Assembly (NCBI GenBank): GCA_019915135.1
Contig: JAHLMK010000005.1
Location: forward strand, 868,001-932,000
Direction: 5' to 3'
DNA from: Strobilurus pachycystidiatus
Lineage: Eukaryota; Basidiomycota; Agaricomycetes; Agaricales; Physalacriaceae
DNA: 64,000 nt
The position numbers were made by a program, and so were the translations under genes. The notes below the pieces were generated by a model. That model did no database searches. It was given only the letters and a program-made list of their open reading frames with translations, and was not told the origin of the DNA. Shown one piece after another: positions 11,236 to 23,390 of the stretch. Position 1 is the first letter of the stretch, and each line of letters opens with the position of its first letter.

Positions 11236-12699
11236 ATGCCTGTTGCCACGACATCACCGACACACCTTATTCCGGGCGGCATCAAGCCATACTACCAGGC
11301 CAAAATCGAGGCCGCTGAGTTGACCATCAGCCAGAAAACACAGAACTTGCGTCGTTTGGAGGCGCAGCGCAACGCTCTCAATGCACGGGGTATGCTTCTG
11401 GCCAGCATTACCTGTCATTTTGATTGACCACGTCCAGTGAGACTGCTTAGGGAGGAGCTCCAGCTCTTACACGAGCCTGGCAGCTACGTCGGCGAGGTGG
11501 TCAAAGTGATGGGCAAGAACAAGGTGCTCGTCAAGGTGCAGCCTGAAGGAAAATACAGTGAGTGACGCATCAATTGGCGCCTGGACGACCCTCACAACGC
11601 GCCAGTCGTCGACCTGGACCCCGAAATCGACATCAACGCCCTTACACCCACTCTCCGCATCGCTCTCCGTTCCGACTCGTATACCATCCACAAGATCCTG
11701 CCCAACAAGGTCGACCCGCTAGTGTCCCTCATGATGGTAGAGAAAGTGCCTGACAGCACGTACGAGATGGTCGGCGGTCTCGACAAGCAAATCAAGGAGA
11801 TTAAAGAGGTCATTGAACTGCCCGTCAAGCATCCGGAGCTCTTCGACGCTCTCGGAATAGCGCAGCCAAAGGGTGTCCTCCTCTATGGACCACCGGGTAC
11901 GGGAAAGACCCTCCTTGCTCGTGCCGTCGCGCATCACACAGACTGCAAATTCATTCGCGTCAGTGGAAGCGAACTGGTGCAGAAGTACATTGGAGAGGGT
12001 AGCCGCATGGTTCGCGAGCTTTTCGTCATGGCTCGGGAGCATGCCCCTAGTATCATCTTCATGGATGAAATTGATTCAATCGGTAGCTCCCGAGGAGATG
12101 GTGGCGGAAGCGGTGGGGACTCAGAGGTGCAACGGACGATGCTTGAGTTACTGAACCAGTTGGATGGTTTCGAGGCAACCAAGAACATCAAGGTCATCAT
12201 GGCCACGAATCGGATAGGTGAGCCCATATTCTTTGTTGCGATTCAATTTGCTCACGGATACGGCCAAAAGATATCCTTGATTCTGCACTCCTTCGACCTG
12301 GGCGAATAGATCGTAAGATTGAATTCCCACCCCCGGGTCCCGAAGCACGCGTTTCCATCTTGCGTATTCACTCCAGAAAGGTGGGCAAAGGCGACTATCT
12401 ATCTATCAACATACTGATGAGTACCGCAGATGTCTTTACAACGTGGAATCAACCTCCGTGCGCTGGCCGAGAAGATGGGACAATGCTCTGGTGCCGAAGT
12501 ACGGGGTATTTGCACTGAAGCAGGTATGTATGCCCTTCGTGAACGTCGACAACACGTCACACAAGAGGACTTCGAGTTCGCTGTGGCTAAGGTTTGTCAA
12601 TTTGGTTTCGTTCAAGAGCGCAATGCTGAATGAATCTTTCATTAGGTCTTGAAGAAGAACCAAGAAGGAAACACTTCTGTCAACAAGTTGTTCTCGTAG
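11236..12699 (+). CDS. RPT6: 26S proteasome regulatory ATPase subunit Rpt6
   Basis: Rpt6 is one of six AAA ATPases in the base ring of the 19S particle; it unfolds substrates and opens the 20S gate. The start at 11236 opens [21 protein letters not shown] coiled coil ([20 protein letters not shown]) and the OB-fold region ([17 protein letters not shown]) follow. The AAA domain has Walker A GPPGTGKT, Walker B IIFMDEID and the LLNQLDGFE segment. The C-terminal helical domain reads [20 protein letters not shown], and the protein ends SVNKLFS. Introns lie near 11388-11437, 11557-11605, 12217-12270, 12379-12430 and 12590-12646. [20 protein letters not shown] is the subunit-8-type linker, which distinguishes it from the other Rpt subunits. 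Confidence 0.95.
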
Positions 12700-12977
12700 A
12701 TCGTGCTATACTTGTATCTCCAATGTTCACTTCATTCCGGTCTTCTGTCGCCTGTGCACCACCAAGTTGTCGAGGATGAGATTTCTTCCTGAAACTTAGT
12801 CGTTACTTTACCTTCTGTCGTCTTCGATTGATGTCCAATACGCAGGAAACGCGCGTCGTTTGTACACACATACAATCTTCACGCTCAGGCTATCACGTAC
12901 TGTGAGGCCTCACTTACTCGGCACCACTCGCTCCTTGCTTTCGTCGATGACATCGACCGGGCAACGGCAGCGTCTCG

Positions 12978-13923
12978 ATGCCTTCTTCCCACTTGATCCA
13001 TTCCATCGCATCCTCCTCATATCTAGACCTCTCCAAGCCATTCACTAGAGCCACCCTTAGACAAGTGCAATCTGTACTGAAACCTCTTCTCACCGAAGAC
13101 CAGACGCGCCCTCATTATGGGAAACGACACGCTGCCGTGTTGATACCACTCTGCAATGTCGACAATGTCCCAGGAATTCTCTTCGAGGTCAGAGGTCAGA
13201 AAATGCGCACGCATTCTGGCGAAGTTAGTTTCCCTGGCGGACGCGTCGACAAGGCAAGTTCCGTGCCGTTCAGAGTTGAGGAGACCAACACCAACAACTT
13301 GATAACAGGAAGACGTGTCTTTTGTAGGCGCCGTTTTGCGCGAGGTTCACGAGGAACTAGGCGTTCAGTCGGATTGTGTCGATCTCATCGGAGAGATAGG
13401 CCCTCCTGAAGCCAACAAGACCGAATCTATGACAGTCTGGCCATTCGTCGTGCGTACCCTCCATGCCGGGCAAGGAAACCTTTATACATACCTCAAGTAT
13501 CTACAGGGCTTTCTGTACCCTCCTCCTTCCAAAGCCGCGTTCGCAAGTCTAACTGACAATGATCCTCTCCCTTCCATCTCCGTCTCATCCATCATGGAAT
13601 CCATCTCCCCGAACGAGGTCCACAACCTATTTCATCTCCCTCTCGCTGCTCTTGCTTCCCCCGTGCGTCTTAGGTCTTCCATGTTCCGAGGACAGCGTCC
13701 GTACTGGGCGGTAGACGTTTCCGATCTTCAGGCTTTGTCGGAGGACAGCCATGGTTACTCAGTGTCTAGTGGATCCATCTTTCTGCCTTCCAGGGCCACT
13801 TCATCGAACGTCAGTGATGACTCAGAAATCGGCGCAGGGAGATACGGAAAGCTGGAGATATGGGGTCTGACAGGATGGTATCTGTCCCTTTTCATGAAGA
13901 GCCTTCGAATGTGCAAATGCTAG
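12978..13923 (+). CDS. PCD1: Nudix hydrolase, CoA diphosphatase type
   Basis: Enzymes of this type cleave CoA and oxidised CoA into phosphopantetheine and 3',5'-ADP, often in peroxisomes. Before the Nudix box comes RTHSGEVSFPGGRVDK, and after an intron EDVSFVGAVLREVHEELGV. Joined, these match the CoA-pyrophosphatase box, with GGR..KED followed by REVHEE at the usual spacing. The joining intron must run from 13254 to 13308 and starts GCAAGT rather than GT. The C-terminus (IWGLTGWYLSLFMKS) is the usual end for this subfamily. The chosen start, MPSSHLIHSIASSS at 12978, is the first ATG in frame. An ATG at 12860 in another frame could begin an upstream exon if another intron exists. It converges with PAT1, 125 bp apart. 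Confidence 0.8.
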
Positions 13924-14048
13924 GAAAACTCGCCACATGCATGGTACAGGTTTTTGCCTGGTCATGTCCATTTATTGGAACGTGTGGGTATCGTACATCT
14001 CTAAAGTACTTTGAAGTGCAAAGACAGATTATTACAACACAACAAGAT

Positions 14049-17000
14049 TTACAGATCAATCAGAGCACTACTTAAACCAAGAGCCGATAAGAAAAGATCT
14101 ACATTAGCAAGTTTAGCCTGCCGTTCTTCTTCGTCCGCTACCCAGCCCTTCTTCGCGCTGACGACATTTTCAAGGACCTTCTCTCGCAAAGATTGGACCA
14201 GTATGGGTTGTTGTTCTTGCGCGGCGTGAAGCGCGAAGGTGGCTAAGAACTGCCACACAGGCCGGTCGAGGTTGTCGATGACGGGGTTTGAGTGAGGGAG
14301 CTGGTATCCTCGAGCAATCATACGCGTGGAAGGGAACAGGTAAGGAAAGACGGGCGTCAAGAGCTCGAACATGTGGTCGTACATCGTTTGCCTGCTCGAG
14401 CATTAGTCCACAAACAATAACGACTGAAGAACGGAGACGCACCATTGGCTGGCATCATCAGGTGTCGGTATTTCATCCTCAGGAAGTGTGCTCATGCTTT
14501 GTTTGATGACTTCGACCCGAGCAAGGAGGAGAGTGATAAGCGCCAGTCCAGGCTGTGAACAATGAGACAGATACTGAGGCCGAGCATACAGAGATACCGA
14601 CTTCAGTCTGTGCGATGGCCGCAACATCGTTTCTACTCAAGAGGAGCCCAAGGAGGCCCGTCACAAGACGCAGTGCCCCATTGCTCACAACAGATACGAT
14701 GACCTGCATGACACTGGTAAGGAACGCCTGTGTCTGACGCTCAACCTCTGCGCGTTCTCTGGTGTCCTCGAGGGTGTCCAAGATGGGAGCCAGTCGGACG
14801 ACATCCAATTGAGTGAAGCATGCGATCAACAGGGTGAGCATCGTCAAGAGCTGTTCGGAGCTAAAGTGTCGCGCCAGCCGTGGGAGGACACGTTTTCCTT
14901 TTGTCGCGCTCAGAAGGGCGATAAAAGGATGGGGGTCACTGTGAGATGTTCATGATTCGACTCGAATGAAGTTGAAGTATGACACCAACCTGGTCGCAAG
15001 CGGGACCATCACTTTTGACAGATTCCACATCTGGTCAACCAACGCCTTGTATTCGGTCTCCCTGTATTCATTTAGAGACGATGAATAGAAACAAATACGG
15101 TCTTACCATTGGAAATACGTTTCTTCATCTCGCTCAGGTTCTTCTTGTTTGTGTTGCTCGGCGTTCAAGACCAAATCATGGAGCTCCTCCAAGCAAAACA
15201 AGATCTGCTTTTGGGTAAGTGGATCCTTGCGGATGATATCCGCGGGCTAGAAGAGGCACATCAGATTAGACAAATCCACAGTATCTGAGTACGTTGAACT
15301 TACTTCAGCTGCATTTCCCAGAGCTTCGCGTCCAAGTTTCGCGGCCTCTGCAGCCGCTCCTTCCATCAAAGGCTTGGTGGTCTCGTCCGTAGAGTCCTGC
15401 TTCGAGATGTGGGCGTGGGCATGTGCAAGAGAAGGAGATGTCGATGCGCCGGAGTCTACTTGAAGAAGTTGGCGTGGAGCAGCCTTGTAGCTGCGTCCGG
15501 ACGTCTTGCCCAAGGCGCCTTGCAAACTGTGAAGGGCTAGACAGATATGAAATGTCGACCAGAAAGACAGTTGGAAGCGCAAGCTTACAGTGAAGTCCTT
15601 TCTCTTCCTCTCTGCGACGCGCATTACTCACAATACGCTCAACCTGTTGCTCCATCTTTTGCATCGCGCTCTGTCGACGATGGCCGCCTTTGGGAGCGAC
15701 CCCAAGGCCTATCCCGCCTCCAGAGCCAAACTTGAGCACGCGTTCGTCTTGGGTAGGGATTCCCATCCGCGAACGCATTATAGCACCATAGGCCTGAGCG
15801 TAAAAGTCGTCCGAGTATGGATCCTGCGTTACGAGCTGAGAAACTTGTATCCGTGTAATAAAGTCCTTGTCAGATTGGGTCATAAGATCATTATAGCGAG
15901 ACTAAAGGCCGTGATCAGTAAGTGAAGGATGGAGATGGTGATTGAGCCCAACCATGTGCGCAATCTTAGCTGCCCGCCGCCTTCGTTTCTCCTCGAGTTT
16001 CTCAGCCTCGAGTATTTTTCGCATCGCTTCTACGCGCAACGCTTCCTGCTCGGCAGGATTAGTGTTTTGCAGGTCGCGCAGAAGTTCTGCCTGAGCCATC
16101 TCCGAGATGAGACGATTTTGGAGCTGCACGTTCTGGGGCAGATAGTGTAATCCCTCCCCAAGAGGAAGCCTTCCCGCGGGAGACTGGGATCTCTGTCGGT
16201 GATTAGACAGCTGTCGTTGGTGAGGATTCCCGATCTGCTGGGCGCGCATCTGACGTTCGAGGCTCTCCATGCGGAGCTGCTCCTGCAGTTCCTGGAGGCG
16301 CAAAGCCTGCTGACGTTCTTGCTGGTACTGCAAGAGCTGGACTTGACGTTGATGCTCCAGGAAGCGAGGGGACTGCGAATTGGGGAGCATCCGTGGAGGC
16401 GGCGTGCGCGCCTGTTGTTGTTGATACTCGCGCAGCTCGCGCTGCCGCAAGAGCTCTTGGCGGAGCTCCCGCTGCTGGAGTTCGCGCTGCTGGAGCTCTT
16501 GGCGCTGGACCTGTTCCTGCTGGTACAGATAACGCTGGCGTTGCAGTTCCTGCTCCTGGCGATACTCCTGCTCCCGCTCGCGACGCAGGAGTTCTTCTTC
16601 TTGCCGGCGCAGAAGTTCCTGCTCTTGCTGGCGAAGGAGATATTCCGCTTCCTGCTGTCGCTGCTGCTCCAACAACGCCTGGCGTTGGAGGGCAATTTCG
16701 CGATCCCGTTGGGCAGCTGCTCGCATCTCGGCCTCAATGTCGCTGGCATTGCGGACGCCGGCGCGATTGACTCCCTGAGTGATTGGACGAGAACCATAAT
16801 TGGCAGAAGAACGGCTGGTGCTGCGAGGAAGGGCCGAGAAGGGCGACTTGTCATCCCAGAGGGACTCGATGGAGTGCTTGGGTGCTACTAAATGGGAGAA
16901 TGAGAGGTGCGATGAATATCGAGGACGACGCGACGCACAGGTAGACTCTGGGAAAGTGTTGAGCAGATCCAGGCGAGGCTGGGGCTCTACTTGGCCCGTT

Positions 17001-17269
17001 GTGCTCGAGAAATCAAAATCTTTGCCTGCTCAAAAAATAAGGAGACTGATAGAAGTAAGAGAAAGTCGGCGCGCACCAACAGCTCCGCCCGAGCCGAACG
17101 TCTCGTCGTTGAGCTCATCGCCGCCCTCCTGGAGCGCATCACCTAGGCCGTCGTAGCTTTCCTCACCCCAAGTGAACTCGGCCAAATGCTCCGTATTTTG
17201 CGTTGCGCCTTGCAGGAAGCGCTGCTTTTCCTTCTCCAAGTCATTCTCCTCGAATCCGAAGAACGACAT
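14049..17269 (-). CDS. PAT1: Pat1, mRNA decapping activator
   Basis: Pat1 bridges deadenylated mRNA, the Lsm1-7 ring and the Dcp2 decapping enzyme in P-bodies. The preferred start at 17269 gives MSFFGFEENDLEKEKQRF, the conserved Pat1 N-terminus; an upstream in-frame ATG at 17347 would add 26 residues. The acidic motif FTWGEESYDGLGDAL and the NDETFG signature follow. A long low-complexity segment (about 15960-16730) rich in Gln, Glu, Arg and Leu takes the place of the proline-rich middle. The conserved core begins with SDKDFITRIQVSQLVTQDPY. Alpha-helical C-terminal segments follow to the end LGLSSALIDL. Introns lie near 17000-17075, 15880-15950, 15530-15590, 15245-15305 and others further downstream. 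Confidence 0.87.
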
Positions 17270-17814
17270 GGACGTCGGCGTCAAATCAGATGGCAGTGTG
17301 ACGGTCGCGTGGAGGTGACGAATATTCGGACTTGTCATTTGGTTCATTAGTACTTATGGGCGTTGGGAGGCCCACATAATCGACCATAGATAGATAGATA
17401 GATAGAATTTTCCTCATGGAACACAGAACATGTTTGAATCGACTGTATCGCTGTGTAATTGATTGATTTAGAGCCGTAGACTCGAACCACTCCCAGTCCT
17501 GGCTACTCTCGATCGACTGTCAATGTCATCGAGTTTGGCGTAAAAACTTATCTAACACGTTTGCAATCCTGAAAGTTGTCGTTGAATTTGTGCCTAAGCT
17601 GTGGTCTCCATCTCTCGACAAAGCGTGCGCGTACGGTTGAGCATCACTTCGTGGTACATATAGATGAGAGAACAGGTGAGCATGTGAGGCGGGGGTTCAG
17701 GCGCCGATATATGGGATAACAGTCGCAGAGCACAATTGTGAGAAAAAAGTATATTGTACAACAGTTGGATAGTGTTGAGGCTTTAAATGACGGTGGATAT
17801 AAACTGCACGGGAA
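17270..17814. other. Gap between Mif2 stop and PAT1 start; ATAG microsatellite
   Basis: This holds the PAT1 5' flank and the Mif2 3' flank. Five perfect ATAG units occupy 17386-17405. A tcgaaccactccc string near 17480 looks like a tRNA T-arm on the minus strand, but no matching acceptor stem was found. No gene is supported. Confidence 0.5.
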
Positions 17815-19621
17815 TCACAATTTGGATGACTTGGCGCGCCTCGGATCGGGAGCCTCACTGCTTTCTGCAGCCGCCGAGGATCGCCGCACTGACGACCTTC
17901 TTGGTTGCTGCTGGTCAGCGGGCTCCGTCCTCGCTTGCGAGAAGAACAGCCGCGCATCCCGATGTCCAATGTTCTCGATAAAGTACGAGTTACCGCGCGG
18001 GACCATGAACGCCGCGCCGGTGCAGAGGACCATTGAGGCCTCGTGAACTTTGAGGTTGATGGCTCCTTGAATGACGTAGAAGATCTAGACGGATGTTAGA
18101 TTGATGAAGGATAGAGATGTGGGACTAACAAAGGTGTTGTCGTTTGTTCGTTTGGTCTCCTTCCGCTTTTTGGGTGGTATGATGAGCTCTCCCGCGGCCA
18201 TGAAAGACCCGTCACCGAACAGACGCTGGAACAGCCACTCCTTGTTGGCGGCCGGTGTGAAGTTCATCCGACTCTCGGTGAATGCGATTTCTGAAGATGC
18301 GCGTCAAAATGAGACGTGGAGCACGAAGAGGCTGTACTCACGCCTCTCGATAACCTCTGAATCAGGATACGAAAGAATCTGAGCCACGCCTGTCGTCGCG
18401 TCATCCCAGCCTTTTTCCGGGTCTGCAGCATCTGCAACTGCAGGTGTCTGACTGCGCTTCCGTTTGCGCGCAATTGCCTTCTTGGCAAGTGACGGTTCAG
18501 GTTCTGTCTGGATACGGAGAATTTCCTTGATCTGGGGCACGAGGATTGGCTGCGAGTGGTCGATGCGGCCATACACGACTTTTTCACCTCGCCACCAGTC
18601 CAGAGGCGGGATACGATTTCGTTTACCTCTGCGCACTCCATCGGGGACATCTAAAGAGCAAATAAGAGTCAGGCAACCGAGAGGAATTGGGAATGTACCT
18701 CGATTTTCTTTCTGTTTGAGTGGTCGAATGATTACATTCTGAGGCTGTCCGGACGCGTCGCGTTTGCTTGTCTTCTTCTTCTTTGGTGGCGGCGGTGCTG
18801 ATTCCTCTTCTTCTTCCTCCTCCTCCTCATCCGACGCGTGGCCTATTCCGTTCAAGCCCTGCGCGATGTCGTCCTCGACCTCATTCTCCGGTTCCGGTTC
18901 GGGCGATGGTTTGGCTTTGGCCTTGCCTTTCCTCGCTGACCGTAGCAGCGCCTCCATGTCCGGCGGTTCTTCGTCGGTCCCGATGTCCTGATCTTCCTCG
19001 TCATCCCGGTCCATTTCCTGGAACGACGTATGTGGCGGCGAGTCGTCCTGGCCATAGTCGTCCATGCCATTCGGTTGGTCGTCCATGGCATCGTCATCAA
19101 AGAATTCTCCAGCAGCAATAGTCTGCGATAGGCGCGAGGCGCGCGGAGTGCGGGCGCCGTGTGTGCTGTGTGGACGCGGGGAGGGTACTTTGTCAAAGTC
19201 GACGTCAGAGGTGCGCGCCACTGGGCGGGAGGTCGAACCGACGCGACGCGACGTGGATGCTGGCTTCGAGGTCTGGATGTAGTGAAGTGGACCTGGCCAT
19301 CGGGTCAATAAACGCCACACACGGCGGGCTGCGCGACGCACTTTCATCAATGTCCATCGACTTTTCGCCATCCTCGTCAAGCTCGGGCTCGGCCTGTCCC
19401 TTTGGAGTTGCCTTCTTCTTCTTGCGCTTCAGCGGGGGCGTGCGTGGGTCCTGTTGCTGCAGCAGGTCGCCAAAGTTCTCGAAACCATCTGATTCCCGTT
19501 CCAGTTCGCGGACAGCGACGCCAGTGCGCTTCCCGACGGCGACCTGGTCTCCACGATACGGCCTGTGCGCCTTCTCCGCCCGCCTCCCCCCCTGACTGCT
19601 GCGACGCGGCGTCGTTGGCAT
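17815..19621 (-). CDS. MIF2: Inner kinetochore protein Mif2 / CENP-C
   Basis: CENP-C links CENP-A nucleosomes to the outer kinetochore. The ATG at 19621 gives MPTTPRRSSQGGRRAEKAHR and then an N-terminal segment (GVAVRELERESDGFENFGD) of the kind that binds Mis12/MIND. A long acidic and basic linker has several poly-Glu runs. The CENP-C motif is GVRRGKRNRIPPLDWWRGEK near 18575-18640. The C-terminal cupin dimerisation domain includes FQRLFGDGSFMAAGELIIPP, AINLKVHEASMVLCTGAAF and MVPRGNSYFIENI. Introns occur near 18050-18130, 18290-18340, 18650-18700 and 19290-19345. It diverges from CYT1, with 216 bp between start codons. Motif plus cupin makes the call firm. Confidence 0.92.
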
Positions 19622-19759
19622 AGCTATGTGGTGGTCCGACGTTGAGCGTTCACACAATGCCAAGGTTGGGCGAGAGCCGCCGCCAAACAGACATCAATAC
19701 GTCGGGTTGTTCCGCAATTTCCAGATCGGGGGACGAGTCTGGGTTCTCACGGGCTGGAG

Positions 19760-19764
19760 CCAAT
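19760..19764 (+). promoter_or_regulatory. CCAAT box upstream of CYT1
   Basis: A CCAAT pentamer lies 74 bp upstream of the cytochrome c1 start codon, inside the shared CENP-C/CYT1 promoter. CCAAT-binding Hap complexes regulate respiratory genes in yeast; that they act at this site is inference. A five-base match alone is weak. Confidence 0.3.
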
Positions 19765-19837
19765 CGCCTGCGTCGCATAATCCAAACGGGTGAAGCCGGT
19801 GTTGCCATCTCTTGTCCACTTTCCTTCCTTCCACAAA

Positions 19838-21148
19838 ATGCTGGCAAGGCTGCACGCTTCAGCCTTGAAGAATGCGGGCGCACTCAGAGCGCCTTCCGCC
19901 GCTTTCAAAGCGGGCTCCAGGTCGGCGGGGGTACGTCTTGCTGCTGCGAAAACTGCAAAGTCCAGTGTTGACGACTGTCCAGGTCCGCTTTGCCTCGTCG
20001 GGTGCTGGCTCGACTTCTGGCGCCTTTGAGGTCAGTTTCGGGCGTATCTTTCGGGCTTGAACACTTTTCAAACGTCTCCGACAGTCGTTCATGAATTCCC
20101 GCCTCACTCTCGCGTCCGCAACCCTCCTCTCGGTGGGCACTGTCGCCTGGTACACCCATCTATACGGCACTCTGCCCTTCATTGGCGAAGCCCACGCCAG
20201 TCATCTCAGTGACGCCGGCCTTCACACACCTGCTTATCCCTGGTCGCACAAGGGCCCCTTCGACTCTTTTGACCACGCAAGGTGCGTCCAGCTGTCATCT
20301 TCAGAGCGCGACGCTGAACGTGATTCCCTGCTTTCTAGCATCCGCCGCGGCTACCAAGTCTACCGTGAAGTCTGCGCCGCCTGCCACTCGCTCGACCGCA
20401 TCGCCTGGCGCAACTTGGTCGGTGTCTCGCACACCGCCGACGAGTCACGCGCCATGGCCGAAGAGGTCGAGTACCAGGACGGCCCCGACGACCAGGGCGA
20501 GATGTTTATGCGACCTGGAAAGCTCTCTGATTACATGCCCCCTCCATACCCCAATGAGGAGGCTGCCAGGGCTGGTAACGCCGGCGCTCTCCCTCCCGAC
20601 CTTAGTTTGATTGTCAAGGCTCGCCACAATGGACCGGTAAGCATCTATGAGGTCGTCGGGAGTACTCACTAACGCTGGGCAGGATTATATCTTCTCGCTA
20701 TTGACGGGCTACATCGACCCTCCTGCTGGTGTCGAAATCCGAGAAGGCATGAACTACAACCCCTTCTTCCCTGGTGGTGCGATCTCCATGGCCCGTGTCC
20801 TTTTCGATGGTGTCGTCGAGTTTGAAGACGGTACGTGTCCGTGTACACGCCTCGAGACATGTTGCTCATTTCCCACAGGAACTCCCGCGACAACGTCTCA
20901 GATGGCAAAGGACGTCACCACTTTCTTGCACTGGGCCTCAGAACCCGAGCTTGATGAGAGGAAGAAGTATGGAATCAAGGCTGTTTCCCTGTTCACTGCC
21001 CTTTTCGCCCTCAGTCTCTACGTTAAGCGCTTCAAGTGGACTTCCATCAAAAACAGGAAGATCTGTAAGTCACATGTGGCCTGACTGAATTCTTCATTAA
21101 CGCGCCCTCCTAGTCTACGACCCCCCTTCAAGCAAGGGCAACCATTAG
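19838..21148 (+). CDS. CYT1: Cytochrome c1 of respiratory complex III
   Basis: Cytochrome c1 passes electrons from the Rieske protein to cytochrome c in the mitochondrial inner membrane. [20 protein letters not shown] is a typical mitochondrial presequence. The intermembrane-space sorting segment follows in a later exon ([17 protein letters not shown]). The haem-binding motif is VCAACHSL, with [10 protein letters not shown] before it. The second haem ligand region is [20 protein letters not shown]. The C-terminal anchor ([20 protein letters not shown]) is followed by basic residues. The last exon, after an intron near 21064-21113, encodes [10 protein letters not shown]. Four introns or more were inferred, all in frame. 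Length and domain order are standard. Confidence 0.93.
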
Positions 21149-21449
21149 AATGGTGTAGTACTGTAGATACGTTGGGTCCAATAATTAATACTTGTCATGG
21201 AAGTGCGTTACCAAGAGTTGATAAAGAAACCATTTTCACTGCGTGTGTTGAGGTAAGATTCAATTCAAAGTGTTCTCAGACAGTTCCGGGGAAAAAGACT
21301 TGCTTGGCCTGTCTTTGGCTTTGTTTGTGTACACTCGATCTCAACGTCGACCATCATATCCCTCCTCGACTCAACCCCGAAGCCAAGCCAAGCGACATTG
21401 TTACGGGATCAAGCAAAATACCACTTGACAGTCTCTATTCCACTGCCTA

Positions 21450-23219
21450 ATGTCTTCTGCATCGTGGCCGCCACAACTCAAGTAAGCCGCATGCGCACCA
21501 CGCCCGTGGCTCTACTCAAGCGTCGGTCAGAGACTGGGTCGCCAAATGTCTGGGACAAATGTCAGAAAGCAACAAAGCAGAAGCCCAGGCCGAGCTCAGA
21601 AAGGTAATTGCTGACGCCTTCGCGGCCCAAACACTCTGGACAACCGACTGGGCAGGCGTTCAACTGCAAAGGTTCTGCATCGCCATCCGTGTCCTTGGCT
21701 TGTCTCACCTGTTGATGTATTCCAATAGCCTCATAGTAAAGCCTTCGGTGACCCCCACCCTCAAGCGGAAAATGTACGTTGTCCGACCTTCCTTGGACCA
21801 TGGAACACCTTCAACGTTCCTCTGCAGTGTCGACCCTCCAATCTCCGTGCCCACGGGCAAGAAGACAAAAAAGGCCGCCAAAGTGGCCGCCTCTGCTTCT
21901 GCCTCCGACTTCAACGACGTCGCAACACTCAACCGACGCGCACAACGTTTCCAGCGTGAACACGATCTCGAGCGGCAGAAATCACTCAAGGCCAATCATC
22001 AGAATTCCCATCTCTTCAATAATCAGCCTCTCACGCGAACATTGTCGCCGTACAACAGCGCCGATGATCCAGATGCAGATCCGGTACGCTAGTCCCTTCT
22101 TCCTCCGCCGACCTTACTCATGTCTCCGCAGAATGTGATTGACTGGGATAGACACACAATAGTCGGCACCTCAACAGCCCTATTCAAGGACTATCTTCGC
22201 TTGACTTCGGTTGGCTTCTTCTCATCTCCCCCTCCGCCTGCTAAAGTCGAAACTTTCTGCAGGAGCCCAAACCCGATCAGATACGACCCTATGCCGTCCT
22301 ACAAAAGACTCTTCAAGAGCTGAAAAACCGTTGGCGGGAGAAGAGCTCATATGACTGGATATGTAATCAGTTCAAGAGTCTTCGTCAAGACCTAACGGTG
22401 TGTCTCTTGTTTTGTTTTTCTCGGCTTGTGTTCAGATATGGCCAGGTTCAACGCATCAAGAACGAGTTTACGGTGCAAGTGTATGAAATTCACGCTCGCA
22501 TGGCACTAGAAAGTGTAAGTGGCCCTCTTGTCCTTGTGACGACGACCAACGGAACGCGATAGAACGACATGGTCGAGTTTAATCAATGTCAGTCTACCCT
22601 GAAAAACTTATACGAGCTTGGTATACCGGGGAAGCAGCAAGAATTCACCGCGTACCGAATCCTAATGCTGTTGCATGGGCGGAATAGAAGTGGTGCGTTG
22701 CTTGCTTATTTCTCTTCTGGCATAAGCTCATTGACTTCCTCCAGAATTGAATCTCTACGTAGGTCAACTAACTCGCCAACAGAAGGGAGACCCTGCTGTG
22801 CAACATGCGCTCTCTGTGCAACGCGCGCTGACCTTGGGCAACTATCACTCGCTCTTCAAGTTGTATATGGTTGCGCCCAACATGGGCGGGTATATCATGG
22901 ATCATCTCATCACTCGCGAAAGGGCCAAAGCCATGATCATCATATCGAAGGCGTGAGTCTCTACTTTGATCTTTTTCTGTCTTCATGATCATCTTTCGTC
23001 AGCTACAAAACCATCCCGCTCAAGTTTCTACAAACGGAGCTCGCGTTCACCTCTTCTGATGAGGCTCTTGAATTTCTTTCCGCCCATTCGGTCTCGACCT
23101 TCACGAATCCTAACAGCCCGGACAAGGACAAGGTTCTTGACCTCAAGCCAGCGTATCCAGAGCTCATGAAAGCCTACGAAGCCAAGTACAGGAGAGTCAA
23201 TATCAGAGGCGCTGTATAG
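21450..23219 (+). CDS. THP3: SAC3/GANP-domain protein of the Thp3 / LENG8 type
   Basis: Yeast Thp3 acts with Csn12 in transcription elongation and mRNA processing; human LENG8 is the relative. The start at 21450 gives MSSASWPPQLK, joined by a 49-bp intron (21482-21530, GTAAGC...GGTCAG) to DWVAKCLGQMSESNKAEAQ. The middle includes KMYVVRPSLD and a basic stretch (PTGKKTKKAAKVAA), probably nuclear localisation. The SAC3/GANP core is NQFKSLRQDLT, VQRIKNEFTVQVYEIHARMA and NQCQSTLKNLYELGIPG. The helical and winged-helix region ends LKPAYPELMKAYEAKYRR. About nine short introns interrupt it. It converges with SEN2, with stop codons 172 bp apart. Confidence 0.8.
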
Positions 23220-23390
23220 CTAGGCCTTCCCCCCTCCCTTTTCCCTTTTCCCCTCGCCATTTCATCTTATATCTTTATTATCGTGTTCACCTCCATCCAT
23301 CTGCCGGCGAGCAGATCACTGCTGTTGCGACTAGGTGTATTGCGTAGGGGCGTTGCATGTATGAATATATTTCAGAATGAATATATATGA

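Noticed and set aside
16199..16891. 230-codon Leu-rich plus-strand open frame
   Set aside because: It is the antisense of the Gln/Glu/Arg/Leu-rich Pat1 segment; CAG/GAG/CTG-rich codons make the opposite strand open. No independent domain or start context.
17470..17530. Minus-strand tRNA suggested by a GGTTCGAGTC T-loop word
   Set aside because: No matching 5' acceptor strand or anticodon arm was found upstream.
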